From Zhengella sp020637775 (GTDB lineage Bacteria > Pseudomonadota > Alphaproteobacteria > Rhizobiales > Rhizobiaceae), in NCBI RefSeq assembly GCF_041397485.1, contig NZ_JAWKWO010000005.1:1-64000 (forward strand): 64,000 nt of DNA, in the 5' to 3' direction. Shown here piece after piece: positions 10,108 through 18,352 of this stretch. A model generated the notes under the pieces. That model saw only the letters and a program-made list of their open reading frames with translations, searched no databases and was not told where the DNA came from. A program made the translations under genes and the position numbers. Within the stretch, counting starts at the first letter, position 1; each line of letters opens with the position of its first letter.

Positions 10108-10803
10108 TCAATCAAGAATACGCGCGGTCCCCAGAAATACGTATCCGACATTGCGCTCCGCCTTGATGGGCAGTGTTTCCCCGCCATGACGGAATCGCGT
10201 CCGCAGGCGCGACAGGATGACTTCCAGCGACCGCAGGCTACGGGAATCCTCTGTCCTTTCGCCCGTCATGATCTCGATCAGTGCGAGCCGGCCGATTTCC
10301 GCCGGAGCGCTGGCGAACAGGCTTTCGAGCAGGCGGCACTCGGTCATGGTCAGCCCGATGCTGGTTCCCTGGGGACTGGTCAATTGCCGTGTTCGCACAT
10401 GCAGCGACCAGGGCGCCGGGGCCATTTGCAAGGCCGGTGGCTTCTGCATCAACCGGCGCACGCAAACCAGAAACAGTTCGTCCAGCGCCACCGGCTTGGT
10501 GAAGAAGAAGTCCGCGCCCGCCTTGAGTGCGGCAAGCCTCGCGTCAAGATCGCTGATGCCGGATACCATGATGACCGGGATATCCTGGCGCGCCTTGAGA
10601 AGCGGCAACAGGGTCAGGCCGTCAAGGCCGGGCATGTCGATGTCGAGGAGAACCAGCGCGACCCTGGAGAGATCCTGTGCCAGGATCAGTTGCGGATTTG
10701 ACAGGCCTTGGCAGGCTTGTCCGCGATCGGCGAAAAACCGGGCGACGTTCTCGCAAAAGGCTGCATCGTCATCGATGAGCAGAATGGTTCCGCGCTCATC
10801 CAT
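10108..10803 (-). CDS. Two-component response regulator, OmpR-like winged-helix type
   Basis: A 231-residue response regulator. The receiver domain (about 1-120) shows the acidic pair in LLIDDDAAF, the phospho-acceptor aspartate in LVLLDIDMPGLDGL, the switch residue in IMVSGIS and the lysine in FFTKP. The C-terminal part is a winged-helix DNA-binding domain with LTMTECRLLESLF and SRLRTRF, ending in the wing NVGYVFLG. It overlaps the end of the upstream histidine kinase gene by eight bases, so the two are translationally coupled and almost certainly partners. The regulon is unknown. Confidence 0.92.
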   Translation of the reverse strand: MDERGTILLIDDDAAFCENVARFFADRGQACQGLSNPQLILAQDLSRVALVLLDIDMPGLDGLTLLPLLKARQDIPVIMVSGISDLDARLAALKAGADFFFTKPVALDELFLVCVRRLMQKPPALQMAPAPWSLHVRTRQLTSPQGTSIGLTMTECRLLESLFASAPAEIGRLALIEIMTGERTEDSRSLRSLEVILSRLRTRFRHGGETLPIKAERNVGYVFLGTARILD

Positions 10804-12157
10804 GGCGGCCGGCCGCTTCCAGGCTGAAGGTGAGACGAATCACGCTCGGCACACGGGAAACCACCATGGCCTCGCCGCCATGGGCACGGGCAATGCCCCG
10901 CGCCAGATAGAGGCCGACGCCCACGCGGCCCGATGGCGACGACGACACGTCGCCGACCTGCGTGAACTTCTCCCAGACGCGTGACCACTGCTCCGCCGGG
11001 ATGCCCGGTCCGTCATCCGTCACATCGACCAGAAGATGGCCGTTTTCGCTGGAGAACCCGACGCAGCAAGCGGTGCCGTGATGCTGGGCATTGGCTATGA
11101 GATTGCCAACGGCGGCGTCGAACAACAGCGGATCGATCGACGCCATCCGGCCGGCCAGGCCGGCAGTGCAGGAGACCGGGACCGACCATTTCAGCCCGAT
11201 ATCCTCGGCCAGCGTGCCGATCGGGAGACGCCGCCGGTCGGGATAGTCGATCAGGTCGCTCAACTCCACCAGGTCGGCGATTTCATCCAGAACGGCGCCT
11301 GCACCATGGGTGAGGCGCTTGAGGCGCAGGATCTGTGCCGCGCCCATCCTGCGCTCGTCACCCGTGTCCATCACATCCAGCGTGGAGGCAATCAGGTTGA
11401 TCGGGCGGCGCAGCTCGTGAATCAGGATCTGCTTCATGCCGGCCTGTTCGGAGAGGCTGCGCTCAAGGCTTTCCTGCAGCCGCGCCATTTCCCGCACCCT
11501 CTGCCGGGTCTCGGTGTCGGCAACGGCATGGAACTGGAGATAGAAGGCGATGCCGAGACTGACGGCTGCGGCAATCGACCAGAAGAAGAACAGCGATTCG
11601 ACCAGCGGTCCCGGCAAGGCCGGCACCAGGGCCGGGGCAACGGCGACAGCTGCGCGCAGGCCGGCGATGAGGGCGTTGATCGCCATGGCCGTGACGATGA
11701 TCAGGTCGCTCATGCGGCTGGCGCCGCCAAACCGCCTGAGCGCTGCACAGGCAAGCAGAAACGAAAATCCGGCAATGCCCGAACTGATGACCGCAACCCT
11801 GGTCGACCATGACCCGCCCGACGCCACGGTGAATGTGAGAAGGAGAAGATAGACGGCCAGCAAGGCGGTCATGGCCGGCGTCACGACCCGCAACCCCTTG
11901 ATGGAGCGCAGGCCGGCAATTCCGCCGACATAGCCCAGCCCCACCAGAAGATTCGGAAGGATCAGCATCAGGGCGGACGGATCGGACCCTCGTATCGCGG
12001 TCAGCACCGTGGAGGCGAACAGGCTGAGAAAGGCCAATGCCCAGATATCCAGCGCGGGCTTGCCGGGTATCGTGCGGCCAAGAACGGCGAACACAGCGCC
12101 GGGAACCAGAAACGTCATGCTCAGATAGATGGCGACCTGATCGTAGATTACCTGCAT
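10796..12157 (-). CDS. Sensor histidine kinase, multi-pass membrane sensor
   Basis: A 453-residue sensor kinase. About seven hydrophobic segments fill the first 215 residues, a short coiled coil follows, then the H-box ILIHELRRPINLI with the phospho-acceptor histidine near residue 247. The ATPase domain has the N-box NLIANAQHHG and the G-box TDDGPGIP with a following F-box-like KFTQVGD. ATG 12157 is chosen as start because GGAAGG lies just upstream; an in-frame extension further upstream looks spurious. The gene overlaps the response regulator by eight bases. The 7TM-like sensor resembles those that detect membrane or small-molecule signals; the ligand is unknown. Confidence 0.9.
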   Translation of the reverse strand: MQVIYDQVAIYLSMTFLVPGAVFAVLGRTIPGKPALDIWALAFLSLFASTVLTAIRGSDPSALMLILPNLLVGLGYVGGIAGLRSIKGLRVVTPAMTALLAVYLLLLTFTVASGGSWSTRVAVISSGIAGFSFLLACAALRRFGGASRMSDLIIVTAMAINALIAGLRAAVAVAPALVPALPGPLVESLFFFWSIAAAVSLGIAFYLQFHAVADTETRQRVREMARLQESLERSLSEQAGMKQILIHELRRPINLIASTLDVMDTGDERRMGAAQILRLKRLTHGAGAVLDEIADLVELSDLIDYPDRRRLPIGTLAEDIGLKWSVPVSCTAGLAGRMASIDPLLFDAAVGNLIANAQHHGTACCVGFSSENGHLLVDVTDDGPGIPAEQWSRVWEKFTQVGDVSSSPSGRVGVGLYLARGIARAHGGEAMVVSRVPSVIRLTFSLEAAGRHG

Positions 12158-12545
12158 TCGCGCCTTCCGCCCGCCCGCTGAAAATTTTGAACGGAAGACA
12201 GCTAGGGGCACCGCGACGAATGTGCGAATAGGCGACCCTCGCCTTGCGATCCGGCGCCGACCGGTTCGGCCAGCCATGCGAGACCGGGCAAAGAAACGCG
12301 AGCCGGAGCGAGGCTTGTTGAGGTTTCTTGAGGGTTCTTGAGAAATGCGCCCGCGGGTTGCATTTTTTCCACTAAGTCACTGAAATTAAATTGAAAAATA
12401 TTCATAACCATTGACTCGCGGCATGCGGCGACGCATGGATTGCGAAACGAATGGAGTTGACGAATGCGCCGCCGCGAACTGGTTCCGATTGCAGCTTCCC
12501 TGGCAGATCCATTTTCTCCGATGTTTACTCTTTATGTGCGTTGAC
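12158..12545. other. Intergenic region between histidine kinase and surface-protein genes
   Basis: These 388 bases lie between divergent genes. An AT-rich patch at about 12361-12415 probably holds a promoter for the plus-strand gene. No structural RNA or supported small gene was seen. Confidence 0.4.
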
Positions 12546-14004
12546 ATGCCGACCGACCCCGTAAAAACACCGCGCATCCCGTCATGCCGCTCCCCCCTAG
12601 CGCTTGCCTTTGCCTTGATCCCGTCACTCGCGCTCGCGCAGTCCTATACCACCGATCCGAACTTCACGATCAACGACCAGTCCACGGTCTATGACGGGAT
12701 CGGGACGGTGACGCCCTTGCAAGGCGGCACATCGGTTCTGGAGCGGGTTCTCCATGCGGTCGAGCAGATAAACCTGTCCTCTCCGGGCGCGATGGCCCCG
12801 GTGAACGGGATCTATGCGAACATCGCCGAAAGCGTGCTGGACCGGCAGTGGTATTCCACCGACCGGACCGAAATCGCCTATGAGGACTATCAGGAGGATG
12901 TGGTCACGCCGATGTCCGCGCCCATCGACTTCTCGCTGTTCGAGAACCTTCAGGGCGACGGCGAGATCACGCTGGCGGACGGGACTACAGTCAACATCCT
13001 TGACGTGCCAATCGGGACAATCCGGGTGTGGGAGCTCTACGATCCCGTCGGTAACCGAGTACCCACATTCCTTACGAGCGCTTATTTTGAAGGCACAACG
13101 ACCGAGTATACATTCACGGCACGGGACTTGGGCACGTATTTCACTGCTCCATACGACGGATCGGTTGGGTACCCATTCTACTTTCGGCTGAATCCGGATG
13201 GAAGCATCGAGTTGTATGACGATGGGCCAACTGGGTTTATTAGAACTGTCTCTGAGATCGCTATTGCTGTGACCATCGACGGCCAGGAGTACAGGTTCGA
13301 CTCCGTTGGCGGCGCGGAGGCGACGACGCCGTGGGACTATACAACAGACTATTTTGGCACATGGAAGACGCCCTCTGGCCGGATTCCGATCCCCGAGTTC
13401 ACCACGCTGAAACTGACCCTCGACGGTGAGGGCAACCCGGCTTTCGTCTTCTCCGACACCGCCCCCGAGGACACGGTCTATCTGGACTACGGCTGGGAAG
13501 AGATCGTCACCACCGACTTTACCAGGCAGTTGAACTCACTGTACGAGGACTGGTGGCAGCGCGACGTCTCCACGCTGATCGACGGCTCGATCACCAACAT
13601 CGTCACGGGCGTGAACGAGATCACGCAGACGGCCATGGCCGGCGCCAACGCGCTGGAATACACCCTGCCGACACTCGATTTCGGCAACATCGCCACGACC
13701 GCGCTCGGCGCGGTCAACACCGGCGACATCACGGTCGGCGTGAACTCGGCGGTCGATGATGCGGCGACAGCGACAACCAGCGCCGTCCGGTCGACGCTGA
13801 CCGTGGTCGGCGGACACCGGCACTATGATGCTGAACGTCGCGCACAATACCTCTGTCATCATGGGGAACGTCGACAACGCCCTGATCGCCGTCAACGGAT
13901 CGGTCGGCAACATCAACACGACCGCTCTGGGGGCGGTGAACACCGGCACGATCACCAGCGGCGTGAATGCCGCTGTCACGGGGATTGTGGGAACCGGCGG
14001 GTGA
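12546..14004 (+). pseudogene. Exported surface protein with C-terminal TALGAVNTG repeats, one-base frameshift
   Basis: The frame from ATG 12546 begins with a signal peptide (hydrophobic SPLALAFALIPSLALAQS, probable cleavage after ALA) and continues as an acidic extracellular-type protein. Around 13815-13822 the sense frame is lost: GTCGGCGGACACCGG reads well only if one base is restored, giving GGDTGTMMLNVAHNTSV, and that frame runs to TGA 14004. The end carries a repeat seen twice, TALGAVNTGDITVGVNSAV before the shift and TALGAVNTGTITSGVNAAV after it. As written, the protein ends in out-of-frame residues at 14159. I do not recognise the family. The disruption is either a true mutation or a sequencing error. 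The start has a weak ribosome binding site. Confidence 0.6.
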
Positions 14005-14597
14005 TTGCGAATGGCGCGCGGTGCCTACCGGGCGCTCCCGGGTTCGGGACAGGCAGGGTGCCGGGCCGGATGCCGCGTTCTCGGCAGAGAGCGCGGCAAT
14101 CCGGCCCGCAGGCGCAATACCGCCGGCCTCATTGTGCCTGGCCGTCCTGCAGTCCATAGAGCCAGCAGGCCCAATGACAGGATGATGCGATGATTACGCC
14201 CATTTTCCCAAGAACGCTCCTTCCTGGGGGCACTCGATGCAGGGTATCGCCGGGCTCCTGCCGATCATGGCAGTTACGTTCGGCTGGCATCAGCCACACT
14301 TGCAAAGGATGCGGCCCGCGGCCCTGACGCTTCGTTCGTGTTTTTCGGTGGCACGCGGACCTGTTCCCTGTTGCGATGGACCGTGAAAGTGGCGTTGCCG
14401 GAAACCCGGATCATCGGCAAGGGCGTCCACGCCCTGCCATCGTCAAGCCAATGGTCAATCGCCATCCGCATGATCCGCGGGTCAGGCTTCAGGAAAGCGT
14501 CCAGAATATCCGGTCACTGATTTGCAAAGCGAACGGACTTCCCGACAGATCGGCATCTGCGCGAAACCGGATAGCTGAAATACGGGACAACAAAGCG
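14005..14597. other. Gap with small degenerate reading frames, no supported gene
   Basis: This 593-base stretch follows the frameshifted surface-protein gene. On the minus strand a frame around 14274-14518 reads protein-like (PDPRIMRMAIDHWLDDG) but has no ribosome binding site and no recognised family; it may be a gene remnant. Short plus-strand frames at 14005-14193 and 14338-14520 look like chance. No terminator or RNA was seen. Confidence 0.4.
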
Positions 14598-15356
14598 ATG
14601 AACGAGACGCCGGCCATCGAAAAAAACGCTGGAAGAAAGGGCGGTTTCTACGCCCTCGTCAACGAGCGTCTCAATCACATCAGGAACGCTTATGACGACC
14701 TGAAGAAGGCGCCGGTTCTTTCGCTGCTGATCGGTTCGGTGGCATTTGTCGCGATATTTCTTGCCGACCAGATCGTGTCGCTGGTTTATGACGCCTACAA
14801 GCCGGACATGCTGAAAAGCGAAACCGAAATCCTCAGCGACAACCTGCTTGCAAAAAGTGCTGGCATCGAAGCCAGGGTGAACGAGATCACGGGCCTCATT
14901 CAGTCCATCCAGGCCGGCGACATGAAGGATGCGGGTGTTCTTCAGGCCAAGATGAACGAGTTGCTGGAAGGCATAAACGGCATCAGGCCCGACCTGTCGG
15001 ACGTGGCCAGCCTGCGCCGAGACCTGTTCCTTGTGGCCGCCCGGCAGAAAGCGCACGATATCGACGTTTCGGGCATGTCGCCCAATTCCGATGTCACGCT
15101 GAAGATGAATGACGGCGCCACGATCTGCAAGCAGCGCTACACGCTGGCGATCGGGCATTCGGGAGATCCCAGAACGAGAAATCCGAGGGTCGGCCTGACT
15201 TCGCCTACCGGTGAAAATGTCATCAAATCTGGCATGGGAACGGGCCAGTCGCTCATGATCGAGGATGACCTCGGTCGCGTGTCCGTGTCGTTCATGCGCC
15301 ATGAGGAGCGCGGCGGTGAGGCGCTCTATGGTTTCAACTTCACCTGTCCGTCCTGA
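14598..15356 (+). CDS. Hypothetical single-pass membrane protein with coiled-coil region
   Basis: A 252-residue protein from ATG 14598. A short cytoplasmic N-terminus leads to one transmembrane helix at about residues 40-62 (APVLSLLIGSVAFVAIFLAD). A helical, probably coiled-coil region covers roughly 75-140, and a beta-rich C-terminal domain with two cysteines (ATICKQRY and FTCPS) would lie outside the membrane, where they could form a disulfide. I do not recognise the family. The frame could extend upstream to 14376, but that part has the composition of noncoding sequence and no better ribosome binding site. It stands alone between the surface-protein remnant and a convergent acetyltransferase. 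Confidence 0.7.
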   Translation: MNETPAIEKNAGRKGGFYALVNERLNHIRNAYDDLKKAPVLSLLIGSVAFVAIFLADQIVSLVYDAYKPDMLKSETEILSDNLLAKSAGIEARVNEITGLIQSIQAGDMKDAGVLQAKMNELLEGINGIRPDLSDVASLRRDLFLVAARQKAHDIDVSGMSPNSDVTLKMNDGATICKQRYTLAIGHSGDPRTRNPRVGLTSPTGENVIKSGMGTGQSLMIEDDLGRVSVSFMRHEERGGEALYGFNFTCPS

Positions 15357-15465
15357 GCGCTCAGTCGCCTGATGCTGCCGGGGCACCGGGTTCGCATCCG
15401 GATTTGCCCGGGACCGAAACCGCAGTCTTGCGATGAGAAGCGGGCCCGTCTTCTCTTGTCTACGC

Positions 15466-16005
15466 CTACCAGAGGGCCGGATCGTTCAACGCGGCGACGC
15501 AGGTGCCAGGGCCTTTCAGCGGAGTGAGCGGGCCGCCGCTCAGGGACTGGCCGATCCAGCCGATGGGCTGGCTGAGCGGCAGGGGTGCCCGGGCCCGGTC
15601 TTCGCTCACCGGCTCGAAACCGACCTTGCCGTAGAAGGCGGGATCGCCATAGGTCATGGCGACATCGACGCCCCTCTCACGCAAGGCCGACAGCGCATGG
15701 CCAATGAGCGCCTGGCCAATTCCCTCCCCCTGCCGGGCCGTCGCCACGGCCATGGGCGACAGGATGAAGACGGTGCGAGCGTCCTGTGGATAGGTCAGGC
15801 GGGTAAAGATGGCCGCGCCTGCCAATGCACCATTTTCGCTGGCCGTGAAGACGTGGATGTCATCGTCTGGCGTGGTTTCAAGAAGGTTGCGGACCAGTTC
15901 GCCGATCAATGCGCCTTCTTCCCGGCCCTCGGAGGCGGTGAAGGTGGCCGCAAACAGGTCGATGATCGCCTGCTGCCGCCCTTCGGTACCATTCAGGAAT
16001 TCCAT
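15466..16005 (-). CDS. GNAT family N-acetyltransferase
   Basis: A 179-residue cytoplasmic acetyltransferase of the YhbS-like branch. The acetyl-CoA binding motif A is visible as LSPMAVATARQGEGIGQALIGHAL, with the conserved Q/R-x-x-G-x-G/A loop (RQGEGIGQ). Motif B is followed by GDPAFYGKVGFEPV, typical of this subgroup. The substrate cannot be deduced. The gene is followed (upstream in map order) by a convergent hypothetical gene and preceded by ade on the same strand with a 27-base gap, so it may share a transcript with adenine deaminase. Confidence 0.88.
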   Translation of the reverse strand: MEFLNGTEGRQQAIIDLFAATFTASEGREEGALIGELVRNLLETTPDDDIHVFTASENGALAGAAIFTRLTYPQDARTVFILSPMAVATARQGEGIGQALIGHALSALRERGVDVAMTYGDPAFYGKVGFEPVSEDRARAPLPLSQPIGWIGQSLSGGPLTPLKGPGTCVAALNDPALW

Positions 16006-16032
16006 GTCCGTCTCCCTGAGCCGGGCGTGTTG

Positions 16033-17745
16033 CTATAAACCGGGCGATGCAATCAGCTCGAATCGGTCCACATCGACCATGCCCCGGTCGGTGATCTTGA
16101 GATGCGGGATCACCGGCAGGGCGAGGAAGGCCAATTGCAGGAAAGGCTCTTCCAGCGTCACGCCCAGATCGCGGGCGGCTTCGCGCAGGACGACAAGCTG
16201 GTCGCGGACCGTTTCAAAGGGTTCGAGGCTCATCAGGCCTGCCACCGGTAGCGCCACTTCGGCCACAACCGCGCCCGCGCGGGTCACGACGAAACCACCC
16301 TCGATTTCGCCCAGCCGGTTGGCCGCCAGGGCCATGTCCTCGTCATTCGTTCCCACCACCGCGATATTGTGATGATCGTGACAGACCGTGGAGCCGATGG
16401 CGCCGTGTTTCAGGCCGAAGCCGCGCACGAAACCGGTTGCCCGGTTGCCGTTGCGGCCGTGCCGTTCGATCACGGCGATCTTGGCGAGATCGCGTGCCGG
16501 GTCGGCGCGCTTCACACCTGCTTCAGGCACGATTTCCTCATGCAGGTGCTGGGTGATGATCTTGCCCGGTTCGATGCCGATGACATGGGTTTCGGCCGCA
16601 TTGGCGCGATGGACCAGGTCATCGGCGCCGATGTGCCGCGCCTTGACCGATGCGCGGGCGACCGGTTCGACATGGCCGCGCGCGGCAAACAGGGCATCAT
16701 TGACGAGGCGGCCCGCCGAGAGGACCATCTGCGCGTTGCAGCCTTCCAGGCTGTCCAGCACCACCAGATCGGCCCGCCAGCCCGGTGCGACCAGACCGCG
16801 ATCATGCAGGCGGAAGGCACGGGCGGCGGAAATCGAGGCCGCGCGATAGACCGCCAGCGGTGGCGCGCCACAGGCGATGGCGTGGCGGATCATGTAGTCC
16901 AGATGCCCGTGTTCGGCGATGTCGAGCGGATTGCGGTCGTCGGTGCACAGCGCGATGAAGGGCGAGTTGCGCTCGGTGATGATTGGCATGAGCGCGTCGA
17001 GATCCTTCGAGACCGAGCCTTCGCGGATGAGGATGTGCATGCCCTTTGACAGCTTTTCCAGCGCCTCCGCCGCTGCCGTGGTCTCATGATCAGTGCGGAT
17101 ACCGGCGGCAAGGTAACCGTTGAGCGCCATCCCGCGCAGCAGGGGGGCGTGGCCGTCCTTGTGGCGGCCGTCGAAAGCCTCCAGCTTGGCCATGCAGGAC
17201 GGATCGCAGGCGAGCACGCCCGGATAGTTCATGAATTCCGCCAGGCCGATGACCTTGGGATGGTCCATGAAGGGCACCAGATCCGCGGCCTCGAGCCGCG
17301 CGCCGGCGGTCTCCATGTCGGTGGACGGAACACAGCTCGACAGTTGCACACGCAGGTCCATGGCCACGCGCGTGGCGCAGTCGAGGAAAAAGCGGATGCC
17401 CTCGATGCCGGCGACATTGGCAATCTCGTGCGGATCGCAGATGGCCGTGGTTACACCGCGCGGCAGCACGCAGCGGTCGAACTCGAATGGCGTGACCAGC
17501 GAACTTTCGACATGGAGATGGGTATCGATGAAGCCCGGCACGACAATGCGGCCGGAAATGTCGATCTCGCGCTCACCGGCAAAGGCCGCACAGGTGCCCA
17601 CGATGGTATCGCCGCAAATGGCGATGTCTCCCTCCAGAAGCGCACCGGAGACAAGGTCGAACAGGCGCCCGCCCTTGAGAACCAGGTCCGCTTTCTCGGC
17701 GCCCTGCCCCTGCCGGATACGCCTGGCCAGATCACCTTCTGCCAT
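16033..17745 (-). CDS. ade: Adenine deaminase
   Basis: Hydrolyses adenine to hypoxanthine and ammonia in purine salvage. The 570-residue protein is of normal length for the amidohydrolase-type enzyme. Metal-site motifs are DTHLHVESSLVTPFEF near the N-terminus, DPHEIANVAG, and the later VCHDHHNIAVVGTNDEDM. ATG 17745 is chosen because GGAAGGTGG lies eight bases upstream. A longer frame to 17862 exists but would begin inside the hup terminator and has no ribosome binding site. It is downstream of hup on the same strand but separated from it by that terminator, so it probably has its own promoter. Confidence 0.93.
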   Translation of the reverse strand: MAEGDLARRIRQGQGAEKADLVLKGGRLFDLVSGALLEGDIAICGDTIVGTCAAFAGEREIDISGRIVVPGFIDTHLHVESSLVTPFEFDRCVLPRGVTTAICDPHEIANVAGIEGIRFFLDCATRVAMDLRVQLSSCVPSTDMETAGARLEAADLVPFMDHPKVIGLAEFMNYPGVLACDPSCMAKLEAFDGRHKDGHAPLLRGMALNGYLAAGIRTDHETTAAAEALEKLSKGMHILIREGSVSKDLDALMPIITERNSPFIALCTDDRNPLDIAEHGHLDYMIRHAIACGAPPLAVYRAASISAARAFRLHDRGLVAPGWRADLVVLDSLEGCNAQMVLSAGRLVNDALFAARGHVEPVARASVKARHIGADDLVHRANAAETHVIGIEPGKIITQHLHEEIVPEAGVKRADPARDLAKIAVIERHGRNGNRATGFVRGFGLKHGAIGSTVCHDHHNIAVVGTNDEDMALAANRLGEIEGGFVVTRAGAVVAEVALPVAGLMSLEPFETVRDQLVVLREAARDLGVTLEEPFLQLAFLALPVIPHLKITDRGMVDVDRFELIASPGL

Positions 17746-17827
17746 CTCTACCACCTTCCGCTCGTCATCCTCCGCCATTGGAGCCAAATCCGGCAGCCCA
17801 TGCAATGGCAGCTCTTGCCGATCCATG

Positions 17828-17859
17828 AAAAAACCCGGCGCCGCGAGGAGCCGGGTTTT
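17828..17859 (-). terminator. Intrinsic terminator of hup
   Basis: On the minus strand a nine-pair stem, AAACCCGGC with GCCGGGTTT, encloses a ten-base loop and is followed by a run of six T. It lies about 25 bases after the hup stop codon. Confidence 0.85.
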
Positions 17860-17885
17860 CAAGGAAACCAGTCGTCAACGGCAAA

Positions 17886-18158
17886 TCAGTTGACAGCGTC
17901 CTTCAGGCCCTTGCCGGCGGAGAACTTCGGCACGTTGCGGGCCGGAATCTCGACGGCCTTGCCGGTCTGCGGGTTGCGGCCGGTGGTCGCCTCGCGACGG
18001 GAAACGGAGAAATTGCCGAAGCCGACCAGACGGACATCGCCGCCCTTCGCCATTTCTTCGGTGATGGCATCGAAAACCGCATCGGTTGCCGACTGCGCGT
18101 CAGCCTTGGACAGACCCGCTTTTTCCGCAACCGCGGCAACAAGTTCGTTCTTGTTCAT
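17886..18158 (-). CDS. hup: DNA-binding protein HU
   Basis: A 90-residue histone-like protein that bends and compacts chromosomal DNA. It opens with MNKNELVAAVAEKAGLSKADA and contains the beta-arm signature GFGNFSVSRREATTGRNPQTG followed by IPARNVPKFSAGKGLKDAVN, the usual HU-beta C-terminus. The start is ATG 18158, with AAAGGGAC upstream; a longer in-frame extension would run into the lon terminator. It is flanked by terminators on both sides, so it is a single-gene unit. The lon-hup order is common in proteobacteria. Confidence 0.96.
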   Translation of the reverse strand: MNKNELVAAVAEKAGLSKADAQSATDAVFDAITEEMAKGGDVRLVGFGNFSVSRREATTGRNPQTGKAVEIPARNVPKFSAGKGLKDAVN

Positions 18159-18302
18159 TGAAAGTCCCTTTGTCGTTAGTGGTCCTCTACCGGGAATACG
18201 ACTCAACCGGCTGCGCAGGACCTTAGGCAGATGTGGCGGGCAAACAAGCCGAAAACGTATAAGCAGTGCCGCAAATCCCCGGTTTTCTGGGGTTTTCAAA
18301 GG

Positions 18303-18329
18303 AAAAGCCGGGTTCAAAACCCGGCTTTT
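18303..18329 (-). terminator. Intrinsic terminator of lon
   Basis: A perfect 12-pair stem (AAAAGCCGGGTT with AACCCGGCTTTT) around a three-base loop, 24 bases past the lon stop. The outer A-T pairs provide the T-tract, so it could work in both directions. Confidence 0.85.
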
Positions 18330-18352
18330 CAACATTTACGGTTATCCGGCCG

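Noticed and set aside
17746..17862. Longer N-terminus for adenine deaminase
   Set aside because: It would begin inside the hup terminator and has no ribosome binding site, while ATG 17745 has one.
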